64,000 nucleotides of DNA from Bombiscardovia asteroides_K (GTDB lineage Bacteria; Actinomycetota; Actinomycetes; Actinomycetales; Bifidobacteriaceae): contig NZ_CP181447.1 of NCBI RefSeq assembly GCF_048001765.1, positions 744,001-808,000 on the forward strand. The letters are read 5' to 3'. Shown here in pieces: positions 43,479 through 52,156 of the stretch. A model generated the notes under the pieces. That model did not search any database, was not told the DNA's origin, and saw only the letters and a list, made by a program, of their open reading frames with translations. Each line of letters starts with the position of its first letter. Positions within the stretch are counted from its first letter, which is position 1. Position numbers and translations under genes: made by a program.

Positions 43479-45221
43479 ATGAACGATGATCACAGCCTAG
43501 ACGCGTCGGCAGGCCAGGCCAGTCCATCACAGAGCAGCGATAGATTCAAGCAAGCCAGAATCAATAAGTCGCGCCCTATCCTTAGGTCGCGGGTTTTTCT
43601 CTATGTGACGGAGTTTTTCTCGGGGATGGCGGTCATGGCCGCAGAGTTGGGGGCCTCCCGTCTGCTGGCCCCTTACTTCTCGTCCTCCCAGATCGTGTGG
43701 ACCATCATCATCGGGACCATCATGATCGCCCTGGCCCTGGGTGCCGTCGTCGGCGGCCGCTGGGCCGACAGGAATCCAGACCCGGACAGGCTCTACCTGT
43801 GCATCATGGCCGCGGCCGTCTGGATCGCCCTGATCCCCCTGGTCGGCAAATATCTGATCATCCTGATCTCGGGACTGCTGATCGTGGCCGTCTCCACGAA
43901 CTTCCTGGTCCTGGCGGCCTTCATCTCCTGCCTGATTATCTTTGTTCCGCCCCTCTTCCTCCTGGGCACCATCACCCCCGGCCTGGTCAAGAGCGCCACC
44001 GACTCCCTGGACGACAACGCTTCGGTGGTCGGCCGGCTCAGTGCCTGCAACACCGCAGGATCCATCCTGGGCACCTTCCTGCCTACCTTCGTGACCATCC
44101 CGGCCGTGGGGACCTTCGTCACCTTTCTGATCTTCTCCGGGATACTGCTCCTGGTGGCCTTGGTCTATTTTCTTTCCTCCCAGGTGCACCGTCTGGCCTG
44201 CCTGATCGCCACGGTGGCCTTTGTGGTCTCGGCCGCCCTGTCGCCGATGACGGGGTTCGCCTTCTGGGAGAAGGGCCTGGCCTACGAGGGCGAGTCCATC
44301 TACAACTACCTGCAGGTCAAAACCCTGGCGGACAGAACCATCCTTTCCACCAACGTGCTCTTCGGTGTCCAGTCGGTGACCATGAAGCACCCCGGGATGA
44401 CCGGCATGTACTACGACACGGCCCTGGCGGCACCGCTCATGGCCGATCAGGCCCGCTCGGCCCTGATCCTGGGGATGGGGACCGGAACTTACGCCCGGCA
44501 GCTGAAGCGGTACTATCCCCGGATGGCCATCCAGGGGGTGGAGATCGACCAGTCCATCAGCAGTCTGGCCCTCAAATATTTCGATCAGCCCGCCGATATT
44601 CCGGTTTCCACATACGACGGCCGAGCCTGGCTGGCGGCCACGCACCGGTGCTACGACCTGATCATGGTCGATGCCTATCAGGACATCACCATACCCTTCC
44701 AGATGAGCTCCACCGAGTTCTTCAACCTGGTCAGGAAGCACCTGAATCCGGGCGGGGTCATAGTGGTCAACATGAACATGATCGACGACGGTAAGGGGTC
44801 CATCAATGCAGCCCTGACCAATACCATCACCAGTGTTTTCGGATCCGATGCCATTCTGACGGCCGACGTACCCCAGACCACCAATCGCGAGCTCTTTGCG
44901 CGTCGTCCCGCCTCTGATGATTCCTCAGGAACAGGGGGTGTCAAGAAGGCGGCGATGAGGGACTACCCGGGTTCCGATCTGCTGGCGGAGGCTGCCGCCA
45001 GGGTCAGCCCTAATCCGGACCTGTCCCAGATGATGGAGCAGGTCAGCTCCCGCCTGAGCACGGTTGGGGATGCGAAGGGAAGGGTATTGACCGATGACAA
45101 TGCGCCGGTGGAGCTGCTGGGCATGCACGCCATCGACGGCATCATCAACAGGGAGGCCGGCCCCTACCGACGGATTCTTCAGCAGGAGGGGATTCAAGGA
45201 CTGATCCGGGAGGTCTCCTGA
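43479..45221 (+). CDS. Multi-pass membrane protein fused to a spermidine-synthase-like methyltransferase domain
   Basis: 580 residues. The first half has about eight hydrophobic segments (FLYVTEFFSGMAVMAAELGA, IVWTIIIGTIMIALALGAVV, several more) resembling the MFS-like part of fused spermidine synthases. The second half carries a Rossmann SAM/decarboxylated-SAM fold: ALILGMGTGTYARQLKRY (motif I) and GVEIDQSISSLALKYF, then YDLIMVDAY. The acidic pocket residues of true SpeE (e.g. GGGDG, D pair) are not evident, so the enzymatic substrate is unknown. Start 43479 is chosen from GGGAG five bases upstream; a TTG at 43452 is less likely. Confidence 0.8.
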   Translation: MNDDHSLDASAGQASPSQSSDRFKQARINKSRPILRSRVFLYVTEFFSGMAVMAAELGASRLLAPYFSSSQIVWTIIIGTIMIALALGAVVGGRWADRNPDPDRLYLCIMAAAVWIALIPLVGKYLIILISGLLIVAVSTNFLVLAAFISCLIIFVPPLFLLGTITPGLVKSATDSLDDNASVVGRLSACNTAGSILGTFLPTFVTIPAVGTFVTFLIFSGILLLVALVYFLSSQVHRLACLIATVAFVVSAALSPMTGFAFWEKGLAYEGESIYNYLQVKTLADRTILSTNVLFGVQSVTMKHPGMTGMYYDTALAAPLMADQARSALILGMGTGTYARQLKRYYPRMAIQGVEIDQSISSLALKYFDQPADIPVSTYDGRAWLAATHRCYDLIMVDAYQDITIPFQMSSTEFFNLVRKHLNPGGVIVVNMNMIDDGKGSINAALTNTITSVFGSDAILTADVPQTTNRELFARRPASDDSSGTGGVKKAAMRDYPGSDLLAEAAARVSPNPDLSQMMEQVSSRLSTVGDAKGRVLTDDNAPVELLGMHAIDGIINREAGPYRRILQQEGIQGLIREVS

Positions 45222-45329
45222 GTGTTCGCCCCAATCTTACGCGCGTTGGAAGCATGGAAACAGGGGAGCATAGCGTTAGACTATGGCCTGAGACCAGCAC
45301 TGATGAAGAGAACCGGAGGTTAAGCGGTA

Positions 45330-46259
45330 GTGGACGGTGATCATCAGGAGGGGCTGACCGCATTGTTGGATCAGTTCCTGGCCTACACCGGTCTGGAGCG
45401 GGGTCTTGCCCCCGCCACGGTCAAGGCTTATAAGTCCGATCTGACCATGTACATCAACTGGTTGTCCGGCCGTGGCATCACCAGCCTGGAGCAGATTCAG
45501 ACCGCCGATGTGGAAGGGTTTCTTGCCCATCTGGCCGACGAGAGTCCAGCCAGCCGCTCGCGGAGGATGGCCGCCGTCCATGAGTGGCATCGGTTCGCCC
45601 TCAAGCAGGGGGTGACCGACCAGGATGTCTCCCGTACCGTCAAGGCCCCCAAGGGCACCTCGGCCCTGCCCGATGTGCTGGACGTGGACCAGGTGGCCCG
45701 ACTGCTGGATGTGGCCGCCATGGGCGGGTCCAAGGATCCGGTGGTCCTGCGGGACAAGGCCCTGCTGGAATTCATGTACGCCACCGGTTGCCGGGTCTCG
45801 GAGGCTGTCGGCACCAACCTTGAGGACATGGACCTGCACGAGCGGGTGGTCCGTCTGACCGGCAAGGGCGACAAGCAGCGTCTGGTGCCCATGGGCTCCT
45901 ACGCCTGCCAGGCCATGCAGACCTACTTGAATCTGGGGCGGTCCAGCCTGTGTAATCGGGCCACCAAGGGCAGGGAGCTGCGGGCCGTCTTCCTCAACAA
46001 GCGGGGCAAGCGGCTGACCAGGCAGACGGTCTGGCAGGTGGTCAGGGATGCCGGCCGCCGGGCGGGATTGAACAGGCCCCTGCACCCCCACACCCTGCGG
46101 CACTCCTTCGCCACTCATCTGCTGGAGGGAGGCGCCGATGTGCGTTCGGTCCAGGAGTTGCTGGGCCACGCTTCGGTGACCACGACGCAAATCTATACAC
46201 ACGTCAGCCCCCAGGCCCTGATGGAGACCTACCAGACGGCCCATCCTCGCGCTCGCTGA
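45330..46259 (+). CDS. xerD: Tyrosine recombinase XerD
   Basis: Site-specific recombinase that resolves chromosome dimers at dif with XerC. The SAM-like N-terminal domain is at residues 10-100. Catalytic residues are all present: Arg155, Lys179, His254, Arg257, His280 and Tyr289 (IYTHV). Length 309. The GTG at 45330 has GGAGG upstream. It precedes parA-scpA-scpB, an actinobacterial arrangement; the second recombinase (xerC) is at 53.6 kb. Confidence 0.92.
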   Translation: MDGDHQEGLTALLDQFLAYTGLERGLAPATVKAYKSDLTMYINWLSGRGITSLEQIQTADVEGFLAHLADESPASRSRRMAAVHEWHRFALKQGVTDQDVSRTVKAPKGTSALPDVLDVDQVARLLDVAAMGGSKDPVVLRDKALLEFMYATGCRVSEAVGTNLEDMDLHERVVRLTGKGDKQRLVPMGSYACQAMQTYLNLGRSSLCNRATKGRELRAVFLNKRGKRLTRQTVWQVVRDAGRRAGLNRPLHPHTLRHSFATHLLEGGADVRSVQELLGHASVTTTQIYTHVSPQALMETYQTAHPRAR

Positions 46260-46304
46260 CCCGCCAACCCGCGAATCCGCTCGGAAACTTGATAGGGTAG
46301 AGGC

Positions 46305-47144
46305 ATGCCTACGGATTTGTTAGGGCGCGAGTATGAGACGTTCGCTGCCCCGGAGCCTTTGAAACAGCACGGCCCGGCCCGTGTCCTCGCCATGTGCAAC
46401 CAGAAGGGCGGCGTGGGCAAGACCACCTCATCGATCAACATCGCTGGGGCCATGTGCCAGTATGGGCGACGGGTGCTGATCGTGGACTTTGACCCCCAGG
46501 GTGCGGCCACCGTGGGTCTGGGCATCAATGCCAACAGCGTGGACAACACCATTTACACCGCCATGTTCGACACCTCCCTGGATGTTCACGAGGTGGTCCG
46601 GCACACCCGTTTTGACGGTCTGGACATCATCCCGGCCAACATCGATCTGTCAGCCGCCGAGATTCAGCTGGTCACCGAGGTCGGCAGGGAACAGGCCCTG
46701 GCGGCCACCATCCGGCCCTTGCGGCAGGAGTATGACGCCATCATCATCGACTGCCAGCCCTCGCTCGGTCTGCTGACCGTCAACGCGCTGACCGCCGCGG
46801 ACGGGGTCATCATTCCCGTGGCGGCCGAGTTCTTCGCCCTGCGCGGCGTGGCCCTGCTCATGCAATCCATAGAGAAGGTCCGCAGCCGCATCAACCCCGA
46901 CCTGCAGGTTTACGGAGTACTGGTCACCATGTACACCAAGACCCTGCATTCGGATGAGGTGCTTCAGCGCATATACGAGGCTTTCAAGGACAAGGTCCTG
47001 CACTCCATCATCAGCCGGTCCATCAAGCTGCCCGACGCCACGGTGGCCGGTGAGCCCATCACCATGTTCGCCCCCGAGCACAAGACCGCCAAGGAGTATC
47101 GGGAGGTCGCCCGGGAGCTGATTGCCCGCGGCATCGTGGCGTGA
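46305..47144 (+). CDS. parA: ParA-family chromosome partitioning ATPase
   Basis: Walker-type ATPase with deviant P-loop CNQKGGVGKTT at residues 31-41, VDFDPQGAATVGLGIN and DCQPSLGLLTVNAL. Length 279 fits the ParA/Soj group found next to scpAB in actinobacteria, rather than the parAB pair at the origin, since no parB is adjacent. Its stop overlaps scpA by four bases (GTGA). Confidence 0.93.
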   Translation: MPTDLLGREYETFAAPEPLKQHGPARVLAMCNQKGGVGKTTSSINIAGAMCQYGRRVLIVDFDPQGAATVGLGINANSVDNTIYTAMFDTSLDVHEVVRHTRFDGLDIIPANIDLSAAEIQLVTEVGREQALAATIRPLRQEYDAIIIDCQPSLGLLTVNALTAADGVIIPVAAEFFALRGVALLMQSIEKVRSRINPDLQVYGVLVTMYTKTLHSDEVLQRIYEAFKDKVLHSIISRSIKLPDATVAGEPITMFAPEHKTAKEYREVARELIARGIVA

Positions 47145-47944
47145 GCGGATCAGCGGACGGCTTCGCCGTCGATCTGGATGTCTACCAGGGACCCTTTGAC
47201 CTGCTGTTGGGCATGCTGGCCAACCGAAAGCTCTCGCTGACGGAGGTCTCTCTGGCATCCATCACCGGGGAATTTCTGGACTATGTGCGCACCCTGGACT
47301 TCAGCCAGGGCCTGGACCAGGCCAGCGCTTTCCTGGATGTGGCCTCGGTTCTGGTGGAGGCCAAGAGCGCTGCCCTCCTGCCTGTGGAGGACGAATCCAT
47401 GCGCGACCAGGCCTCCATGGATGCCCTCCGGGAGCGTGATCTGCTCTTTGCCAGGCTCCTGCAGTACCGGGCCTTCAAGCAGGCGGGGCAGGACTTTCGA
47501 GCCAGGCTGGCCGCCAACTCGGGCCGCTACCCACACCCCGGCCATCTGGAGCCCCAGCTGGCTCATTTGCTACCTGATCTGGTCTGGACCTTGAAGCCGG
47601 AGGATCTGGCCCTGCTCTGCGCCAACGCCCTGGTCAACGCTCCGGCCTCAGAAGTTAGGCTGGACCAGCTGCACGTGCCCTTGGTCGACCTGAACAAGGA
47701 GGCCGATCAGGTTCGCCGGGCCCTGCTGGCAGAGCCTGGTCAGCCGGTGGCCTTCGCCGATCTGGTTGCCTCCTCCAAGGGTCGGGCTCAGGTGGTGGCC
47801 CGATTCCTGGCGGTGCTGATCTTCTTTCGGCAGGAGCTGATCCAGTACCGTCAGGATGGCCCCTACCAGCCGCTCTACCTGCGCTGGGTTGGGCCGACAC
47901 AGGAGCCGGAAACGGCCTTGATCAGTGAGGGGGACTTCGCATGA
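47141..47944 (+). CDS. scpA: Segregation and condensation protein A
   Basis: Kleisin subunit of the SMC-ScpAB condensin. It has the N-terminal SMC-neck motif YQGPFDLLLGMLANRKLSL and the helical middle, and the C-terminal winged helix. The GTG start overlaps parA. Length 267. It overlaps scpB by four bases. Confidence 0.94.
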   Translation: MSGSADGFAVDLDVYQGPFDLLLGMLANRKLSLTEVSLASITGEFLDYVRTLDFSQGLDQASAFLDVASVLVEAKSAALLPVEDESMRDQASMDALRERDLLFARLLQYRAFKQAGQDFRARLAANSGRYPHPGHLEPQLAHLLPDLVWTLKPEDLALLCANALVNAPASEVRLDQLHVPLVDLNKEADQVRRALLAEPGQPVAFADLVASSKGRAQVVARFLAVLIFFRQELIQYRQDGPYQPLYLRWVGPTQEPETALISEGDFA

Positions 47945-48603
47945 GCCAATCCTCGGCTCCCGATACCCGTCCCGAATATGTGGACTTCGACGTGCAGGAC
48001 TTTCCCGGTGGACTGGCCGCCTGTCTGGAGGCCATTCTGGTGGCCACGGACCGGCCTCTGACTGCAGAGGATTTCTCCCGGGTGCTGGCCGTGGATCCGG
48101 GCCCGGTCAATGCCGCCCTGGAATCGCTGGCCGAGTCCTATGGCGACCGAGGGTTCGAACTGCGTCGGACCGCCCGGGGCTGGCAGCTGACCAGCCGGGC
48201 TGCCTACCAGCCCGTGGTGGCGGCCTTCGTCAAGGACGGCCAGACGGCACGGCTCTCCCAGGCGGCCCTGGAGGCCTTGGCCATCGTGGCCTACCGCCAG
48301 CCCATGACCCGTGCCCAGGTGGGTCAGATTCGCGGGGTCAATTCGGACGGAGTCATCCGGGCCCTGCTGGTGCGCGGCCTGGTTCGCGAGGAGGGCCTGG
48401 ACGAGCAGACCCATGCCGCCCTGCTGGTCACCACTGACCTTTTCCTTGAACGGATGGGTCTGCAATCCCTGGAGGATCTGCCCTCCCTGGCTCCCTTCCT
48501 GCCCGACGAGGATTCGGCTCTGGCCCAAGCACATGAGGAGCTGTCCGGGCAACTTCAGTCCCCGGATCCGACCCAGGGTTCGCCCCAGGGCGAGGAACAG
48601 TGA
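47941..48603 (+). CDS. scpB: Segregation and condensation protein B
   Basis: KITE subunit of condensin with tandem winged-helix domains: GLAACLEAILVATDRPLTAE and LEALAIVAYRQPMTRAQVGQ. Length 220. The start overlaps scpA by ATGA. Last gene of the xerD-parA-scpA-scpB run; typA follows after about 115 bases. Confidence 0.94.
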   Translation: MSQSSAPDTRPEYVDFDVQDFPGGLAACLEAILVATDRPLTAEDFSRVLAVDPGPVNAALESLAESYGDRGFELRRTARGWQLTSRAAYQPVVAAFVKDGQTARLSQAALEALAIVAYRQPMTRAQVGQIRGVNSDGVIRALLVRGLVREEGLDEQTHAALLVTTDLFLERMGLQSLEDLPSLAPFLPDEDSALAQAHEELSGQLQSPDPTQGSPQGEEQ

Positions 48604-48717
48604 TCGCCTGTCACACAAGGCGGTTACACTTGTCTCTGTTTGTCCAATTCCTGGACCACGCCAACCGGCAGTCAGGCCGGTGGAGGCATGGATAGCATTC
48701 ACGAGAATGAGGTTTTG

Positions 48718-50637
48718 ATGGCGGTACGCGGCGATATACGAAATGTGGCGATTGTGGCACACGTTGACCACGGCAAGACCACCCTGGTCAACGCCATGCT
48801 GCAGCAGTCGCACGTCTTCTCCGAGCGGGAGGAGGTGCCCGACCGGGTCATGGACTCCAACGACCTGGAGAAGGAGAAGGGCATCACCATCCTGGCCAAG
48901 AACACCGCCGTCAAGTACACAGGCCCCCTGGCTGCCAAACTGGGCCAGCCCGACGGCATCACCATCAATGTGGTGGACACCCCCGGCCACGCTGACTTCG
49001 GCGGCGAGGTGGAGCGCGGCATCTCCATGGTCGACGGCGTGGTGCTGCTGGTGGACGCCTCCGAGGGACCCCTGCCCCAGACCCGCTTCGTCCTGCGCAA
49101 GGCCCTGGAGGCCAAGCTGCCCGTCATTTTGGTCATCAACAAGACCGACCGTCCCGATGCCCGCATCTCCGAGGTGGTCTCCGAGTCCACCGATCTACTC
49201 CTGGGTCTGGCCCAGGATGTGAGCGAGGAGGGAGTGGATCTGGATCTGGATTCCCTCCTGGACCTGCCGGTGATTTACTGTGCAGCCAAGGCCGGCAAGG
49301 CCTCCGTCAATCAGCCCGCCGACGGCGCTGTGCCCGACAACGACGATCTGGAGCCCCTCTTCGAGGCCATCCTGAACAACATCCCCGCCCCGGAGTACGA
49401 GGAAGGCGCCCCCCTGCAGGCCCACGTGACCAACATCGACGCCTCCGACTACCTGGGCCGTCTGGGCCTGGTGCGCATCTACAACGGCACCCTGACCAAG
49501 GGCCGCCAGTATGGTCTGTCGCGCGTGGACGGGTCCATCGAGAACTTCAAACTGACCGAGATCCTGCGGACCAAGGGCCTGCAGCGCTTCCCGGTGGATG
49601 AGGCCGGCCCCGGAGACATCGTGGCTGTGGCAGGTGTGGAAGACATCATGATCGGCGAGACCATCGTCGACCAGGACGATCCCCGCCCCTTGCCTCTGAT
49701 CCACGTGGACGACCCGGCTGTCTCCATGACCTTCGGCACCAACGATTCGCCCCTGGCCGGCACCGAGGGCAAGGATCACAAGCTGACCGCCCGTATGCTC
49801 AAGGACCGTCTGGACCGGGAGCTGATCGGCAACGTCTCCATCAAGGTGTTGCCCACCGACCGCCCTGACGCTTGGGAGGTCCAGGGCCGTGGCGAGCTGG
49901 CCCTGGCCATCCTGGCCGAGCAGATGCGCCGCGAGGGCTACGAGCTGACCGTGGGCCGCCCCCAGGTGGTCACCAAGACCGTGGACGGCAAGCTTCAGGA
50001 GCCCATGGAGTCCGACACCATCGACGTGCCCGAGGAGTATATGGGTGCTGTCACCCAGCTCATGGCCGATCGCAAGGGCCGTATGGAGACCATGACCAAC
50101 CATGGCTCCGGCTGGGTCAGGATGCAGTTCACCGTGCCCTCCCGTGGCCTCCTGGGCTTCCGCACCGCCCTGCTGACCGCCACCCGCGGCACCGGCATCT
50201 CTTCGTCGATTTCCGCCGGCTATGCCCCCTGGGCGGGGGACATCAAGACCCGGCAGAACGGGTCCATGGTCTCCGACCGCTCCGGCAAGGCCAGCCCCTA
50301 CGCCATGCAGAAGCTCCAGGCCCGCGGCGAGTTCTTCGTCAAGCCCCAATCGCCCGTCTACGAGGGGCAGATCGTGGGCATCAACAACAAGCCCGGCGAC
50401 CTGGACATCAACATCACCCTGGAGAAGCACATGACCAACATGCGTTCCTCCACCGCCGACGTGCTGGAGACCCTGACCCCGCCCATCGACATGAGCCTGG
50501 AGGAGTCCCTGGACTTCGCCAACGATGACGAGTGCGTGGAGGTGACGCCCGAGTCCATCCGCGTGCGCAAGATCATCCTGGACAGGGATGCCTGGTACAA
50601 GTGGAACGCCCGCCAGCGCAGGGCCAACAAGAAGTAA
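48718..50637 (+). CDS. typA: Ribosome-binding GTPase TypA/BipA
   Basis: Translational GTPase active in stress and ribosome assembly. P-loop AHVDHGKTTL at residues 14-23, switch II VVDTPGHADFGG, NKTD box, then domain 2, the EF-G-like domains III and V (LSHRKGR-like MADRKGRMETMTN, SRGLLGFRTALLT) and the TypA-specific C-terminal domain ending NKK. The ATG at 48718 fits the usual N-terminus; upstream in-frame starts (48688) have a ribosome site too close. Length 639. Confidence 0.96.
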   Translation: MAVRGDIRNVAIVAHVDHGKTTLVNAMLQQSHVFSEREEVPDRVMDSNDLEKEKGITILAKNTAVKYTGPLAAKLGQPDGITINVVDTPGHADFGGEVERGISMVDGVVLLVDASEGPLPQTRFVLRKALEAKLPVILVINKTDRPDARISEVVSESTDLLLGLAQDVSEEGVDLDLDSLLDLPVIYCAAKAGKASVNQPADGAVPDNDDLEPLFEAILNNIPAPEYEEGAPLQAHVTNIDASDYLGRLGLVRIYNGTLTKGRQYGLSRVDGSIENFKLTEILRTKGLQRFPVDEAGPGDIVAVAGVEDIMIGETIVDQDDPRPLPLIHVDDPAVSMTFGTNDSPLAGTEGKDHKLTARMLKDRLDRELIGNVSIKVLPTDRPDAWEVQGRGELALAILAEQMRREGYELTVGRPQVVTKTVDGKLQEPMESDTIDVPEEYMGAVTQLMADRKGRMETMTNHGSGWVRMQFTVPSRGLLGFRTALLTATRGTGISSSISAGYAPWAGDIKTRQNGSMVSDRSGKASPYAMQKLQARGEFFVKPQSPVYEGQIVGINNKPGDLDINITLEKHMTNMRSSTADVLETLTPPIDMSLEESLDFANDDECVEVTPESIRVRKIILDRDAWYKWNARQRRANKK

Positions 50638-50658
50638 GCCTTCTCTCACAATCTGAAC

Positions 50659-50696
50659 AGTCCGACCCGGCCGCCCCACGGTGACCGGGTCGGACT
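50659..50696 (+). terminator. Probable typA terminator
   Basis: Perfect 12-bp inverted repeat (50659-50670 with 50685-50696) with a 14-base loop. No strong T tract follows. Confidence 0.55.
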
Positions 50697-50708
50697 AGTC
50701 TTGAACCC

Positions 50709-51173
50709 ATGAAGTCTCAGGTTTCCAAATCCAAGGACCAGGCCGCCTCCCATTCGACGGGGGAGTCTGGCAAGGCAAGTCTCGTCCGCTGCCTGCTGGG
50801 ACTGCCCATCGGTCTGGCTGTTGGCGTGCTGGGAACCCTGGTCCAGCGTTCCGGGGCCGCCCAGGGTCTGCCCTGGGGGATGCTCCTGGCCTATCTGCTG
50901 GTGGCTCTGGCCTCCTGGTGGGTCCGTTGCGACAGCGGCACCATGGGTCTGGCCCTGCATCTGGTGGCCTCGACGGTCACGGTCTGGCTGCTCTCCATGC
51001 GAGGGCCGGGCGGTGATGTGCTCATGCCCTACGCCAACTTCCCCACATTCTTTGCCAAGTATGCGGTCTTCCTCTGGATGGGTGGACTGGTCCTTATCCA
51101 GACCCTGGCCATCTGCCTGCCGGCCTCCTGGTTTGCTGACGGTCCCCTGCGTCGTCATGGGCGATCCGCATGA
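50709..51173 (+). CDS. Predicted membrane protein, function unknown
   Basis: 154 residues, roughly four hydrophobic segments (CLLGLPIGLAVGVLGTLVQR, GMLLAYLLVALASWW, MGLALHLVASTVTVWLLSM, AKYAVFLWMGGLVLIQTLAI) after a short polar N-terminus. No family recognised by eye. Its stop is overlapped by pheA (ATGA), so it is co-translated with pheA-tyrA. Confidence 0.75.
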   Translation: MKSQVSKSKDQAASHSTGESGKASLVRCLLGLPIGLAVGVLGTLVQRSGAAQGLPWGMLLAYLLVALASWWVRCDSGTMGLALHLVASTVTVWLLSMRGPGGDVLMPYANFPTFFAKYAVFLWMGGLVLIQTLAICLPASWFADGPLRRHGRSA

Positions 51174-52156
51174 GCCAGGCTGCTTCAGAATCACCGGCGA
51201 CTGTGCCCGAGCGGGTTTCCTTGCACTTCCTGGGTCCCGAGGGGACCTTCACCCATCAGGCCGCCCTTGAGGCCGCCAACCTCATGGAGACAAGGCTGGG
51301 CTGCCAGGCGAATCTGAGGTCCTGCACGGATGCGGCCGCCATTGTGGCTGCCGTGGAGGAGGGCCGAGGCTGGGGGGTGCTGGCCTGGGAGAACAACGTG
51401 GAGGGGCATGTGGTGCCCAACATGGATGCCCTGATCGACGCTGAATCGGTAGCGGGTTTCGGCATGGTCCGCCTGCCCATCATCTTCGATGCCTTCGTCC
51501 GGGCCGACCATGGCCCCCTGCGCCAGGTGGGTGCCCACCCTCATGGACTGGCCCAGTGCAAGGGTTTCATCAAAGAGACCGGCCTGAATCCGGTGACGGC
51601 CAACTCCAACGCTGCGGCCTGCCGTGATCTGGGCCCCGATCAGGTGGCTCTGGGTCCGCGCATCTGCGGGAGCCTTTACGGACTGAAGACCTACCGGCGT
51701 GAGGTTCAGGACTATCAGGGGGCCCGCACCGACTTTCTTATGCTGGCTCCCCGGGATCAGGCCGCCGGGCTGGCACACCGCCTGGCGCCGGGTGGGGATT
51801 TCGAGTCCATCGTCACCTTCATTCCCCTGAATACCGGGCCGGGCGTGCTGGCCAACCTGCTGGACCGCCTGCGCGATGCGGGCCTGAACATGACCTCGTT
51901 CATGTCCCGGCCCATCAAGGGGCACGACGGGACCTACAGCTTCGTAGCCAGCATCGACGCCGCACCATGGCAGAAGGGTCTGCATCAGGTGCTGGCCGAC
52001 CTGCTGGAAAGGGGGGACTGGCTCAAGACCCTGGCGGTCCATCCGCGCACCCCGCATCCGGCGCCCCCCATCCGTGAATGGATGCTGCCCAGGGCGGGGG
52101 CCTTCCGGGGCGAGGACCCCGATTCCGAGACGATCAACAAGGAGTTGTTATGGTAG
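51170..52156 (+). CDS. pheA: Prephenate dehydratase
   Basis: Converts prephenate to phenylpyruvate in phenylalanine biosynthesis. The catalytic domain begins FLGPEGTFTHQAAL and ends near RTDFLML; the usual N-T-R-F motif has T kept but Arg replaced by Asp here. A C-terminal ACT domain follows (TGPGVLANLLDRLRDAGLN, MSRPIKG where ESRP is usual), expected to bind Phe for feedback. No chorismate mutase domain is present. Length 328. Overlaps the upstream membrane gene and tyrA. Confidence 0.93.
   Translation: MSQAASESPATVPERVSLHFLGPEGTFTHQAALEAANLMETRLGCQANLRSCTDAAAIVAAVEEGRGWGVLAWENNVEGHVVPNMDALIDAESVAGFGMVRLPIIFDAFVRADHGPLRQVGAHPHGLAQCKGFIKETGLNPVTANSNAAACRDLGPDQVALGPRICGSLYGLKTYRREVQDYQGARTDFLMLAPRDQAAGLAHRLAPGGDFESIVTFIPLNTGPGVLANLLDRLRDAGLNMTSFMSRPIKGHDGTYSFVASIDAAPWQKGLHQVLADLLERGDWLKTLAVHPRTPHPAPPIREWMLPRAGAFRGEDPDSETINKELLW

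Noticed and set aside
49195..50679. Minus-strand open frame of about 494 codons opposite typA
   Set aside because: High-GC antisense shadow; typA has complete GTPase motifs on the other strand.
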